The notes under the pieces are model-generated. The model saw only the letters and a program-made list of their open reading frames with translations. It was not told the DNA's origin and ran no database searches. DNA of 38,718 bases from DAOUBA01 sp034432855 (GTDB lineage: Bacteria; Chloroflexota; Anaerolineae; B4-G1), in assembly GCA_034432855.1 (NCBI GenBank), contig DAOUBA010000197.1, forward strand, positions 1 through 38,718, read 5' to 3'. Shown here piece by piece: positions 23,983 to 33,104 of this stretch (position 1 is the first letter of the stretch; each line of letters starts with the position of its first letter). Position numbers and translations under genes: made by a program.

Positions 23983-24687
23983 ATGTTTCACAAACTGGCG
24001 AGAGATCGAACCCGGCTACTGGCACTTATGGCGTTCGCATGTATGTTGGCGACACTGGCCTGCGGTCAAACCCCTCTACCGAGACCCACAACAGCACCCA
24101 CCGCAACCTCTGCTCCAACCAATACTCTGTCGCCGACAGACACCCCTGCTCCCACTCCGACACTCCGCCCGACGAGCACCCTCAGACCAACGGAAGAGTC
24201 TCAACCGACCGCAACGTCGCCGCCCACCGAGACCTTGCCGCAGCCCACACCGACCGACACGGCGATGCCCGCGTCATTGCCGACCCGTACACCTGCCCCG
24301 GCGTCGCCCACCACGCCTCCTTCCTCCGGTGTCGTATCCACTTTCCTTGCCGACGCCCGCCAGACGCAGGAAGACCTGGTGACGATCAAGGTCTGGTTTG
24401 ATCGGCTGGCCGGTGGAGAAAGAATCCCATGCAGCACCGTATACGCCCATTCCATCCATCGCCCCTCCAGCACCGCACCTGGCACGGTACCTGATCTGGC
24501 TGCGACCTGGAACGAATATCAGTCGGCAATCGCGGATGGGCAGACGTGTCTGCAGTGGCTGATAGACTTTTGCGACCAGGGCGGCGGTGTAATCGACGAG
24601 GGTACCTTCTGGAATCGCCGCGATCTCTCTTCCAGCGCGTTAAGCCACTGTGAACACGTCGTCCAGGCGTTGGAGGCGATGCAATAA
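23983..24687 (+). CDS. Secreted lipoprotein with a Pro/Thr-rich stalk
   Basis: A 234-residue protein. A signal peptide ends in a lipobox-like LATLAC (Cys about 27). About 85 residues of Pro/Thr/Ser-rich, PT-repeat linker follow and probably hold the C-terminal part away from the membrane. The globular part (about 118-234) contains four Cys and is of no family I recognise. GGAGG lies eight bases before the ATG. It is convergent with the transporter gene on the other strand, only 19 bases apart. Confidence 0.85.
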   Translation: MFHKLARDRTRLLALMAFACMLATLACGQTPLPRPTTAPTATSAPTNTLSPTDTPAPTPTLRPTSTLRPTEESQPTATSPPTETLPQPTPTDTAMPASLPTRTPAPASPTTPPSSGVVSTFLADARQTQEDLVTIKVWFDRLAGGERIPCSTVYAHSIHRPSSTAPGTVPDLAATWNEYQSAIADGQTCLQWLIDFCDQGGGVIDEGTFWNRRDLSSSALSHCEHVVQALEAMQ

Positions 24688-24706
24688 GCGCGGGCTGCCT
24701 GGCGGT

Positions 24707-25576
24707 TCATAGGGCTGGTCTACGTGCCAGCGCGTGAATCTGCGCCAGCAGCATCCCGGCCAGCATCAGCCCGCAGCCGACGACTTGCACGGCGACTAGC
24801 CGCTCGCCCAACAGCAGCCAGCCGAAGAGCACCGCCGAAACGGATTCCATGCTGAGGATGATCGCCGCATCGGTCGGGGGCGCATGGCGTTGGCCGATCA
24901 CCTGGAGTGTAAACCCCAACCCCACCGACGTCACGCCGTTGTAGACGATGGCGCCCCAGGCGGTAGCCAGCCCCGCCTGGGTGTCGTGTCCGACTGCCAG
25001 CGCGATCCCCAGGCTGAGCACCCCGCAGACGACGTATTGCACCAACGCCAGCCGCAGTGCATCCACCTGCGAAGCCAGCCGCCCGATCAGGATGACATGC
25101 AATGCCCACATCACCGCGCAGGCCACCACCCAACCGTCGCCGGGGGCCAACGCCAGCCGTCCCAGCCCGCTCAGCAGGAACAGCCCCGCCGTGGCCATCA
25201 GCGAGGCCATCCACGCCGACCAGCGCGGCCACTCGCGCCACACCAACGCCAGCAGCAGCGGCACGATGACGACGTACAGACCGGTGATAAAGCCGGCCTT
25301 GCCCGCCGTGGTAAAGCGCATCCCTGTCTGCTGAAAGAGCGCCGCGCCGAACAGGAGTAATCCGGCCAGTATCCCGCCCCGCCATTCGCTGCGGCTCAAA
25401 TCGTGCAGCCGCTTCGCCACGAGCGGCAGCACCACCAGTGCCCCCAGCAGGAAGCGGGTGCCGTTGTACATCCAGGGAGTAAGGTGAGCCGCCGCCACCC
25501 GCTGGGCCACAAACCCGCTGCCCCAGACGATGGCGACCGTCAATAGTATGAGATCGCTGCGAAGGCGGTCACTCAT
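24707..25576 (-). CDS. EamA/DMT-family transporter
   Basis: A 289-residue inner-membrane protein with ten hydrophobic helices in two EamA repeats (first near LILLTVAIVWGSGFVAQR, second ending LLGERLVAVQVVGCGLML). Proteins of this drug/metabolite transporter superfamily export amino acids, nucleotides or other small metabolites; the substrate is not predictable. The ATG at 25576 overlaps the stop of the permease gene by 8 bases (ATGAGTGA), placing it last in the second exporter operon. Confidence 0.9.
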   Translation of the reverse strand: MSDRLRSDLILLTVAIVWGSGFVAQRVAAAHLTPWMYNGTRFLLGALVVLPLVAKRLHDLSRSEWRGGILAGLLLFGAALFQQTGMRFTTAGKAGFITGLYVVIVPLLLALVWREWPRWSAWMASLMATAGLFLLSGLGRLALAPGDGWVVACAVMWALHVILIGRLASQVDALRLALVQYVVCGVLSLGIALAVGHDTQAGLATAWGAIVYNGVTSVGLGFTLQVIGQRHAPPTDAAIILSMESVSAVLFGWLLLGERLVAVQVVGCGLMLAGMLLAQIHALARRPAL

Positions 25577-26819
25577 ACCGCAGCGCATCAATCGGATTGA
25601 GGAGCGACGCCCGCCGCGCCGGATAGATGCCGAAGAACAGCCCCACCGCCGCCGAGAAGGTCGTCGCCACAAGCACGGATTGCAGCGTGACGACGGCGCT
25701 AAAGTCCTCGATCAGCGCCGTAATGATCGCGGCCCCCACTGCCCCCAGCCCTATGCCGACGATGCCGCCGATCAACGAGAGCGTCATCGCTTCGATCAGG
25801 AATTGCCAGAGGATGTCGCGCCGCCGCGCGCCCACCGCCTTGCGCAGCCCGATCTCTCGCGTGCGCTCGGTCACCGAGACCAGCATGATATTCATAATGC
25901 CGATCCCGCCCACCAGCAGGCTGATGCCGGCGATGGCGCCCAAAAAGATCGTCAGCACGTTGGTGATCTCGCCAAAGACGGCGATGATGTCGGCCTGGCT
26001 GATGATGGAGAAATCGTCCTCGTCGCGGAAGTCAATCCCGTGCCGCTCGCGCAGGATCGCCGCGACCTGCTCCGCGGCTGCCTGCATGCGCTCCTCGCTC
26101 ACCGCCTGTACCAGTATGGCGGTGACGCGGTACTCGCCGGTGCGACTGCGCGCAGGAAACAGTCGCGTCTGCGCCGTCGTCAGCGGGATCAGGATGCTCT
26201 CGTCCTGATTGCTGAACTGCGAGCCGCCTTTCCGTTCCAGGATGCCGATGATGCGAAACGGCACGTCGTTGATCTGGATCGGCTGATCCAGCGGATAGGG
26301 GTTATCCGGGAACAGTTCTTTGACCACGTCCTGGCCCACGAGCGCCACCCGTGCGCGGCCGAGCATGTCCTCCTGGTCAATGAACCGTCCCACTTCCGGG
26401 TACCAGTTACGCACCTGGGCAAAGTCGGGGGTAATGCCCTGTACCTGGGCGATCATGTTGTGCCGGCCTGCCGTGACCTGGGCTGTGCGGAACAACTGCG
26501 GCGAGACGGCGGCCACGTCGGGAGCGCGCAACGGATCGCGCAGCGCTTCTACATCCCCGTTGGTCAACTCGGCGCCGCCAGCCTGCATGCCGGGTGGCCC
26601 CGAGGTCGCTTCTTCTGCCGAGCCGGGGACGACGAAGAGCAGATTACTGCCCAGGCCCTGGAACTGCTCGGCGATGTAGACCGAGACGCCCTCGCCGGCC
26701 GACATCAGCGTGATCACCGCCCCCACGCCGATGATGATGCCCAGCATCGTTAGCGCGGCGCGCAACTTGTTGGCCGCCAGCGCCCGGGAGGCCAGGCGCA
26801 CGCTTTCCAGAACGCTCAT
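25569..26819 (-). CDS. MacB-like ABC exporter permease (single unit)
   Basis: A 416-residue permease of the classic four-helix MacB/YknZ type. It has an N-terminal helix (LGIIIGVGAVITLMSAGEG), an extracellular MacB_PCD domain of about 220 residues, and three C-terminal helices beginning VGGIGIMNIMLVSVTERTREIGLRKAVG, ending IDALRYE. Unlike the two duplicated permeases in this window it should work as a homodimer. Its ATG overlaps the ATPase stop by 4 bases. It belongs with the adaptor at 30203-31657 and the ATPase at 26816-27538. Confidence 0.94.
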   Translation of the reverse strand: MSVLESVRLASRALAANKLRAALTMLGIIIGVGAVITLMSAGEGVSVYIAEQFQGLGSNLLFVVPGSAEEATSGPPGMQAGGAELTNGDVEALRDPLRAPDVAAVSPQLFRTAQVTAGRHNMIAQVQGITPDFAQVRNWYPEVGRFIDQEDMLGRARVALVGQDVVKELFPDNPYPLDQPIQINDVPFRIIGILERKGGSQFSNQDESILIPLTTAQTRLFPARSRTGEYRVTAILVQAVSEERMQAAAEQVAAILRERHGIDFRDEDDFSIISQADIIAVFGEITNVLTIFLGAIAGISLLVGGIGIMNIMLVSVTERTREIGLRKAVGARRRDILWQFLIEAMTLSLIGGIVGIGLGAVGAAIITALIEDFSAVVTLQSVLVATTFSAAVGLFFGIYPARRASLLNPIDALRYE

Positions 26820-27538
26820 GCTGCACCTCTCTTGGCGCTCAACGGCTGCGGCACGCGCTCGTCGCGCACCACGCGCCCGTCGTAGATGTGCACGATGCGC
26901 CGCGTATGCTGCGCGATCGTCGGGTCGTGCGTCACCAGCACGACGGTGATGCCCCGCTCGCGGTTCAGACTTTGCAGCACCGCCATCACCTCTGCGCCGG
27001 ATTTGCTATCCAGATTGCCGGTCGGCTCGTCGGCCAGGATGATGGCAGGGTCGTTCACCAGCGCCCGCGCGATCGCCACGCGCTGCTGTTGGCCGCCGGA
27101 GAGTTCCGTCGGCGTGTGGTTCATGCGATCCGCCAACCCGACCGTCTCCAGCGCCCGCTGCGCTCGCGCGTGTCGCTCGGCCCGCGTGACCCCGGCGTAG
27201 ACCAGCGGCAGCGTCACGTTCTGGAAGGCCGTCGTACGCGGCAGCAGGTTGAAGGTCTGGAACACAAAGCCGATCTTGCGGTTGCGGATCGCGGCCAGGC
27301 GGTCGTCGTCGAGGCGGCTCACGTCTTGCCCTTCCAGCAGGTACGAGCCGGACGTGGGCTGATCGAGGCAGCCCAGGATATTCATCAGGGTGGACTTGCC
27401 GGAGCCGGAGGGGCCCATGATCGCCAGCATCTCTCCGGACTCGACCTGGAGCGAGATGCCGCACAGGGCGTGTACCTCGACCTCGCCCATCTGGTAGATT
27501 TTGGTGATGTCGTGCAGTTCGATGACCGGTGTTGACAT
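26816..27538 (-). CDS. MacB/LolD-type ABC exporter ATPase
   Basis: A 240-residue ATPase. Walker A is GPSGSGKST, the Q-loop is in FVFQTFNLLPRTTA, the signature is LSGGQQQRVAIARAL, Walker B is IILADEPTGNLDS, and the H-loop is THDP. It energises the single-unit permease, whose start overlaps its stop. The ATG at 27538 (GAGAG upstream) is preferred to a longer frame from 27625 that would run into the intergenic gap. Confidence 0.95.
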   Translation of the reverse strand: MSTPVIELHDITKIYQMGEVEVHALCGISLQVESGEMLAIMGPSGSGKSTLMNILGCLDQPTSGSYLLEGQDVSRLDDDRLAAIRNRKIGFVFQTFNLLPRTTAFQNVTLPLVYAGVTRAERHARAQRALETVGLADRMNHTPTELSGGQQQRVAIARALVNDPAIILADEPTGNLDSKSGAEVMAVLQSLNRERGITVVLVTHDPTIAQHTRRIVHIYDGRVVRDERVPQPLSAKRGAA

Positions 27539-27611
27539 ACGTGCTCTCGATTCGTAGGACAGGCTTTCTGGCCTATCAGAGTGACTCTCGCTCGCAACGG
27601 ATTGCCAATGG

Positions 27612-30158
27612 CTACCCCTGATCACGGCAGACGATCGGCAGGTACAGCCTCCGGACAGGCGCCAGGCGCACGAGCAGGGGATATTCCCGGAGCAGCAAGC
27701 CTTGTACGACTAACCCTCCTTCCACCTCGATGGTTACCAAGCGTTGCTGATAACCGTCGAGAACCTGGATCCCATACACTGTCGTATCTGCTGTGAAACC
27801 CGGCAATCTCAAAGTGGCGCTGACCACGGTATCTTCATCGGTAATCGGAGTATCGTGCCAGAGCACCGCCAGGCGGTCGCCGCCGGGCAGCGCAAAGGTG
27901 TAACTCAGGACGGATGCCGATGTCTCGACTGCCAACGGCCACGCTTCTACCTGCGCCCCGGCCATCACGGTGGCGAGGCGCTGGACAACCTGCGCCGGCG
28001 TATCACGCACGCCGTGGGTTCCGGCGGAGACGTCCTCGCCCAGGTGGTGCAACAACTCACGGATATAGTACTTGCCGGCAGTGCGGTCGAATACAGCACA
28101 GGTGTCGCTAGAGAACGGCGTCGCCATAGGGAATTTCAAATCGTCGGCGCGGAATTCCCCCTGGAAACCGTGACCGATTGCCAGCGATTTGATCTGTGGG
28201 AACACGTCACCCCAATAGCGATCAAAGAACTCGCCGCCACACGCTTCAGGATCGAGGTGGACGAGGAAAGGATGCCAGGCGATGACATCTACAAGGGGCA
28301 TCAGGTCGGAACTGAGGATGGGGTAAAGGTATTGTTGATAGAGTTCCGGGGGATCCCAGGCATGATAGCTGGGGATCACGATCTGAGCGCCGGGATCCTC
28401 TTCCCGAATGACCGGGATGGTCTGTTCAGCCAGTTCGATGTACGTGTCGAGCGGTATGCACTGGACCCTCATCGGTTCGAGGCAGGCATCATGCCAGTTC
28501 GGCTCATTCCAGAGTTCGTAATAATCCACACGGTCGCCAAAGGCGCGCACCATCAGCCGCACAAAGTCGAGGTAGCGCTGAATTTCCTCCTCGGTCTGAA
28601 AGCGCGGCAGGACGACCTCGCCGGTCTGGCGGTAATGCTCTTTGTCCCAGAAGATGAGGATATAGGTCATCTCGATGCCATTCTGCTCCAGCGCGGTGAG
28701 CATCTGGTCGAAACTGGCATGGATGACGGTCTCGTCGGTCTCCCAGTTGATCAAATACTGATCGGGATCGTTCATTGCGCCGTGGACCCAGCGCGCACCC
28801 AACCGATTGAGCACGGTGGCATCAATCATCCCCCCGTCCAGCCAACTCTGATCCTGAATGGCCGTGCTCATTCTGTTATCGGGCAATTGATTGGCCGTTC
28901 TGACGGGGACGTGCAAAAATGGGTGGGGATTGTCAACCTGCAAAGGAAGCGACTGTTGGCCCACGGTGGGGACGGAGAACATGCTGGTGGTACCCGCAGC
29001 GTCAGTCGCGGTGGCGGTGACGTGCGGCCCACCAAGCGCCGTCTCCCTGTCGAAGGCGAACGCACCCGTGGCGTCGGCTATGGCCTGGCCCTCGTATATC
29101 CGTCCCTCGTTGTCCTCGTCGGAATAAATCTGTACCAGGCAATGCGGGCAGGCTAACCCGCTGACGGCACCCTCGGCCAGGTCGAAGCCGGCGATGACCG
29201 GCACCCGTACCAGGTCCATACTCTCGTTCCACAGGGAGATTCCGCTCTCATAGTTATCGTAGATGCTGTTGCCGAGGATGGTGTTGCCCGGCGACAGCCG
29301 GCCCTCAATAGAGACGCCACAAGTCCCGCCCGTGATACGATTGCCGGGCCCCACGACGTTGTGGTTGGCGCCGTCGGCGAGGGCGATGCCTTTGTCGCCG
29401 ATGGGAAGGGGTGTCTGTCCATCGAGCGCCACACCGATAAAGTTGTTGCGCACCGTATTGTAGGCGCTGTCGGAGGAACAGCAGATCTTGATCCCACACG
29501 AATTCCGGCTGCTGATGACGTTGTCCTCAATCAGATTGTGGTGGCTGCCGTTGATGTGCACACCATCTCCCTGATTTTCCCACGCCTGCAAGCCGGTGCG
29601 GTCAACACCGAGCAGGTTCCCCCGAATGGTGTTGTAGGCGGTCGTGACGTCCCACATCCCGACGCCGCAGGCGCCGCTGCCGCTGATGAGGTTGCCCTGG
29701 CCGAGTGGCCCGCTGCCTATCTGCCGGTCGCCGCCGATGGTGTTGTTCTGGCCGCGCAGTTCGATGCCACAGCCGGCGAAGTTGACGATTTGCAGGCCGC
29801 GCACCGTTACACTGTTAGCCCGGATATCCAACCCAGGGGGCGCCCCTTCGCCAGCCGCACTCCCATCCAGGATCACCCCGGCATCGCTGGCGTCTATCGT
29901 CAGGCCGTCCTGCGTCATCGTCGGCAGGCGGCTCGCCAGCGTGATCGTCACCGGGCTGGATGGTGGAAATACCAAGGGACTGAACGTGACAACACTCGCC
30001 GCACTTTGCAGACACGCTCTCAAAGTCCCTGTTCCGCTATCTGCCACGCTGTTCACTTCACAGGCACTCTCGACATGGATCGTTGCCTGCACAGGCAAGA
30101 GCAGCAGCGCCAGGCAAACAAGGAGACCCCCGGTCACGAGAAGTCTTCGCGGATTCAC
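27612..30158 (-). CDS. Secreted beta-helix / clan GH-A glycosidase-like protein
   Basis: An 848-residue exported protein starting at GTG 30158 (no ATG available). A signal peptide (about 1-25) precedes a segment like the CSLREAI region (SVADSGTGTLRACLQSA). A right-handed parallel beta-helix follows (about 90-320, repeated NTIGG/GNLISGS/NLIEDNVIS-type turns), then an Ig-like part. A TIM-barrel glycosidase-like domain (about 440-720) has the acid/base motif YYELWNEPNW and a possible nucleophile in FQGEFRADD. The C-terminus ends YLPIVCRDQG, a tail resembling one I associate with secreted Chloroflexota proteins. It probably degrades or binds an external polysaccharide. It sits between adaptor and ATPase of an exporter operon, 44 and 73 bases from its neighbours. 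Confidence 0.85.
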   Translation of the reverse strand: MNPRRLLVTGGLLVCLALLLLPVQATIHVESACEVNSVADSGTGTLRACLQSAASVVTFSPLVFPPSSPVTITLASRLPTMTQDGLTIDASDAGVILDGSAAGEGAPPGLDIRANSVTVRGLQIVNFAGCGIELRGQNNTIGGDRQIGSGPLGQGNLISGSGACGVGMWDVTTAYNTIRGNLLGVDRTGLQAWENQGDGVHINGSHHNLIEDNVISSRNSCGIKICCSSDSAYNTVRNNFIGVALDGQTPLPIGDKGIALADGANHNVVGPGNRITGGTCGVSIEGRLSPGNTILGNSIYDNYESGISLWNESMDLVRVPVIAGFDLAEGAVSGLACPHCLVQIYSDEDNEGRIYEGQAIADATGAFAFDRETALGGPHVTATATDAAGTTSMFSVPTVGQQSLPLQVDNPHPFLHVPVRTANQLPDNRMSTAIQDQSWLDGGMIDATVLNRLGARWVHGAMNDPDQYLINWETDETVIHASFDQMLTALEQNGIEMTYILIFWDKEHYRQTGEVVLPRFQTEEEIQRYLDFVRLMVRAFGDRVDYYELWNEPNWHDACLEPMRVQCIPLDTYIELAEQTIPVIREEDPGAQIVIPSYHAWDPPELYQQYLYPILSSDLMPLVDVIAWHPFLVHLDPEACGGEFFDRYWGDVFPQIKSLAIGHGFQGEFRADDLKFPMATPFSSDTCAVFDRTAGKYYIRELLHHLGEDVSAGTHGVRDTPAQVVQRLATVMAGAQVEAWPLAVETSASVLSYTFALPGGDRLAVLWHDTPITDEDTVVSATLRLPGFTADTTVYGIQVLDGYQQRLVTIEVEGGLVVQGLLLREYPLLVRLAPVRRLYLPIVCRDQG

Positions 30159-30202
30159 TTCGCGTCTCTCTGAACCGATGGATCGCAGGTTGACAACCTG
30201 CT

Positions 30203-31657
30203 CTATTGACCGAACTCGTCGAGTAGAGACTCTTGCACCCAGACCAGTTTATCCCCTTCTGCCAGGCCGCTGAGTACCTGGGCCTGTCCTTCGTAGCGCA
30301 TGCCCAGTTCCACGTCCACGCGCTCGGTGCGATTGCCGACCTGCCGGTCCACGTAGGTCTGTCCCGTCGAGCGATCCACGCGCACGATCCAGGTGGGGAC
30401 GAGCAGCACGTCGGTGAGTTCTTCCACAACGATGGTGGCGTTGGCCGTCATGTCGGCGCGGATGGGGGCATCGGTCGGCGCCAGGGCGATGAGGACATCG
30501 TAATAGACCACGCCGCCTTCGAACGTGGCCGCCGGCGCGATGTGTGCGACGGTGCCGGTAATGACCACGTCGGGAAGCGCCTCCAGGGTCACCTCGACGG
30601 TCTGCCCTTCGGTCAGCCGGCCCACGTCCATCTCGTCCACGCTGACGGTGAGCCGGAAGGCAGAGGTATCGAGCAGCGTGATGGCCGGCAATCCTGCCGG
30701 GGCGATTTCGCCGGCGCGCAGGTTGACTGCCGCGACGATGCCGTCGAAGGGCGCGCGCAATGTGGCGCGCTCGAGTGTGAGTTGCGCCAGGTCCAGCGCC
30801 GCCCGTGCCTGGTCCACCTGTGCCTGGGCCGCAGCGATCTGTGCCTCGGTCGCGCCGGCCCGCAACAGGTCGAGTTGTGCCTGTACGGCGTCGCGTTGCG
30901 CAGTGGCGGCAGCCAGGTTGGCCCGCGCTGCACGCACCTGATCGGGGTTTGCACCGGCCAGCAACTCGTCCAGTTGCGCCTGTGCTGCAGCCAGCGCCTG
31001 CTCGGCGGCGTGGAGGTTGTAGCGCGCCTGCTCCTCCCGCGGGCCCAGGCCAGGGCAGACCTCGCGGGTGCTGCCGTCGGGCAGGTTGACCGTGACACAG
31101 CGCATCGTCGCATCGTGCGCATCCAGCGCCATCTTGTACTGCATTTGCGCCGAGGCGACCTGCGCTTCGGCGGCAGCGATCTGGGCGGCGGTGGCGCCGG
31201 AGACGAGTTGGCTCAGATTGGCGGAGGCTGCGCTGACCTGCGCCTCTGCCGCGCGCACGTTAGCCTCCGCCGTGGCGATCTGCTCGGGCCGCGGAGGCGC
31301 CTCGAGTTGCGCCAACTGCGCTTCGGCGGCATCCAACGCCGCCTGGGCCTGCCGCACCTGCAATTCCAACTGCGTCGTGTCCAGCCGCGCCAACAGGTCG
31401 CCGGCCTTGACCGTCTGGCCGACTTCAACGGCGACCTCGGCCATGCGGCCGGGCGTCTCGAAGGTCAGATTCACACGCCGGTTCGGCTCGATACTGCCGC
31501 TGGCCGAGACGGCCACGAGCAACGTGCCGCGCTCAACCGTGGCCGAGCGAACCGGCCCCGCCGGCTGCGTCGCTCGCTCTCTCCACCAGAAGATTCCACC
31601 GGCGACTGCCGCAACGAGGATAACGCCGGCAATCACGTAAAGCACTGTCCGCTTCAT
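30203..31657 (-). CDS. HlyD/MacA-like membrane-anchored adaptor protein
   Basis: A 484-residue adaptor with one N-terminal helix (VLYVIAGVILVAAVAGGIFWW) and no lipobox. The first lipoyl half is VAVEVGQTVKAGDLLARLD. A long Ala/Gln-rich alpha-hairpin (about 85-305) has a tip insert with two Cys around PDGS (MRCVTVNLPDGSTREVCP), as in the lipoprotein adaptor at 17450-18643. The second lipoyl half (LRAPFDGIVAAVNLRAGE), a beta-barrel and a membrane-proximal domain complete it. The ATG at 31657 has GGAG nine bases upstream. It leads the operon with the glycosidase, ATPase, permease and DMT transporter. Confidence 0.93.
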   Translation of the reverse strand: MKRTVLYVIAGVILVAAVAGGIFWWRERATQPAGPVRSATVERGTLLVAVSASGSIEPNRRVNLTFETPGRMAEVAVEVGQTVKAGDLLARLDTTQLELQVRQAQAALDAAEAQLAQLEAPPRPEQIATAEANVRAAEAQVSAASANLSQLVSGATAAQIAAAEAQVASAQMQYKMALDAHDATMRCVTVNLPDGSTREVCPGLGPREEQARYNLHAAEQALAAAQAQLDELLAGANPDQVRAARANLAAATAQRDAVQAQLDLLRAGATEAQIAAAQAQVDQARAALDLAQLTLERATLRAPFDGIVAAVNLRAGEIAPAGLPAITLLDTSAFRLTVSVDEMDVGRLTEGQTVEVTLEALPDVVITGTVAHIAPAATFEGGVVYYDVLIALAPTDAPIRADMTANATIVVEELTDVLLVPTWIVRVDRSTGQTYVDRQVGNRTERVDVELGMRYEGQAQVLSGLAEGDKLVWVQESLLDEFGQ

Positions 31658-31692
31658 TCGTCCATTCTCCATTGGTGACTCAGGTTCAAAAA

Positions 31693-31704
31693 TGACCGGG
31701 GTCA
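31693..31704. promoter_or_regulatory. Candidate operator at the start point of the second exporter operon
   Basis: TGACC-GG-GGTCA, an inverted repeat with a 2-base centre, lies two bases downstream of the minus-strand -10 box and covers the predicted start of transcription. A repressor site is plausible. Confidence 0.45.
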
Positions 31705-31705
31705 C

Positions 31706-31733
31706 ATTATAAGACAAGGCGAGGAAAAGTCAA
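31706..31733 (-). promoter_or_regulatory. Promoter of the second exporter operon
   Basis: Minus-strand TTGACT (31728-31733), 16-base spacer, perfect TATAAT (31706-31711). The leader to the adaptor ATG is about 40 bases. Confidence 0.7.
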
Positions 31734-31739
31734 GCGGAT

Positions 31740-31764
31740 AGCAGGCTGGTGTCATCTGCCTGCT
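31740..31764 (-). terminator. Hairpin after glgC
   Basis: Perfect 7-bp stem AGCAGGC/GCCTGCT with an 11-base loop, 21 bases beyond the glgC stop. No immediate T-tract is present, so the call is tentative. Confidence 0.4.
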
Positions 31765-31785
31765 GATGCGCGGATCCTGTTGACT

Positions 31786-33045
31786 CTAGATCACGGTGCC
31801 GTCGGGGATTATGGCATCCTTCAGCACCACGACGATGCCATCGCGGATGACGCAACTCTCGGTCTCAATCATCTCGCCCTCTGGTGGGTGAGCGCGGATG
31901 GTGACGCCTTCGCCGATGCGGGCGTTCTTGTCAATGATGGCGCCTTCGATGACGCAGCCGCGCGCGATACCGATGTTGGGCTGACCCAGGCGGCGGTTCT
32001 CCGCCTTGCGCTCCGGCGTCTCGTACACGTCGGCGCCCATCATCACTGTACGTGCGATGCGCACATCCGGCCCAATGATGCTGCGCAGGCCGATCACCGA
32101 TTCGTGGATTTCTGAATCGCGAAGCATGCAGCCTTCCGCCACCACGGCCCGCTCCAGGCGGCAGCCATCAATGCGGCTGTAAGGCAGGAAACGGGGGCGA
32201 GTATACATGGGATGCCGTGGGTCGTAGAAATCGAAGGGAGGGTCAGGCTGCGTGAGCGAGAGGTTCGCCTCGTAGAACGAGCGGATCGTGCCAATGTCCT
32301 CCCAGTAGCCGTCGAACAGGTAGGCGTACACGCGCAGGTTCTCTACGGCGGCGGGGATGATCTGTCTGCCAAAGTCCTCGGCGTCCGATTCCTCCAGTAC
32401 GTTGCGCAGCACGTCTTGACGGAAGACGTAGATGCCCATCGAGGCCAGGCAGGGGCGGTCGCTCCCCAGCACACATTCCAGACCCTCCAACTCGTCGGCG
32501 CCGGGCTTTTCGTAGAAAGAGGTGACGCGGCGATCTTCGTCAACCTTGAGGATACCGTAGCGGGAGGCTTCATCCAAAGAGACCGGGTTGACAGCGATGG
32601 TCACGTCGGCGCGCTTTTCGCGGTGGAAGGCAATAAAGTCGGCATAGTTCATACGGTACAGGTGATCGCCTGAAAGGATCAGGACATCCTCGACGCGGGA
32701 ATATGCAAAGCGCGGGAGTTGTTTGCGCACTGCGTCGGCGGTGCCCTGGTACCAGTCCATCCCGCCTGGCGTCTCTTCGGCAGCCAGGATGTAGACAAAT
32801 CCCCCGGAGAACAGGTCGAATTTGTAGGTCTGGTAGATGTGACGGTGGAGCGATTCGGAGAGGAACTGGGTGAGGACGTAGATTTTCTGAATCCCAGAGT
32901 TGAGGCAATTGCTGATCGGCACGTCAATCAAGCGATACTTGCCGCCGATGGGCACGGCGGGTTTGGCACGCAGTTTGGTCAGCGGATAAAGACGCGTGCC
33001 GCGCCCTCCGCCCAAGATCAAGGCCATCACGTCTTGCATTGCCAT
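31786..33045 (-). CDS. glgC: Glucose-1-phosphate adenylyltransferase
   Basis: A 419-residue cytosolic enzyme making ADP-glucose from ATP and glucose-1-phosphate, the committed step of glycogen synthesis. Visible motifs are the nucleotidyltransferase loop ILGGGRGTRLYPLT, AKPAVPIGGKYRLIDVP, the catalytic Asp in LSGDHLYRM, the sugar-phosphate site in SFYEKPG, and a C-terminal left-handed beta-helix of hexapeptide repeats. The ATG at 33045 is chosen because GGGAGG precedes it; a GTG at 33054 lies within that site. The next minus-strand genes upstream are glmM and gmd, so sugar-phosphate enzymes cluster here. Confidence 0.96.
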   Translation of the reverse strand: MAMQDVMALILGGGRGTRLYPLTKLRAKPAVPIGGKYRLIDVPISNCLNSGIQKIYVLTQFLSESLHRHIYQTYKFDLFSGGFVYILAAEETPGGMDWYQGTADAVRKQLPRFAYSRVEDVLILSGDHLYRMNYADFIAFHREKRADVTIAVNPVSLDEASRYGILKVDEDRRVTSFYEKPGADELEGLECVLGSDRPCLASMGIYVFRQDVLRNVLEESDAEDFGRQIIPAAVENLRVYAYLFDGYWEDIGTIRSFYEANLSLTQPDPPFDFYDPRHPMYTRPRFLPYSRIDGCRLERAVVAEGCMLRDSEIHESVIGLRSIIGPDVRIARTVMMGADVYETPERKAENRRLGQPNIGIARGCVIEGAIIDKNARIGEGVTIRAHPPEGEMIETESCVIRDGIVVVLKDAIIPDGTVI

Positions 33046-33063
33046 CGCGCTCACCTCCCGATT

Positions 33064-33086
33064 GTGGTGTTACAATCTTACACCAC
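33064..33086. promoter_or_regulatory. Inverted repeat upstream of glgC
   Basis: GTGGTGT-N9-ACACCAC lies 19 bases upstream of the glgC ATG. The symmetric half-sites and position suggest an operator or a leader hairpin that could control glgC. Confidence 0.4.
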
Positions 33087-33104
33087 GATGCGGTTTTGCG
33101 CCAG

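Noticed and set aside
27744..31678. Two + strand frames of more than 400 codons (27744-29156 and 30233-31678)
   Set aside because: Both are antisense to the glycosidase-like and adaptor genes, which have clear domains and start signals.
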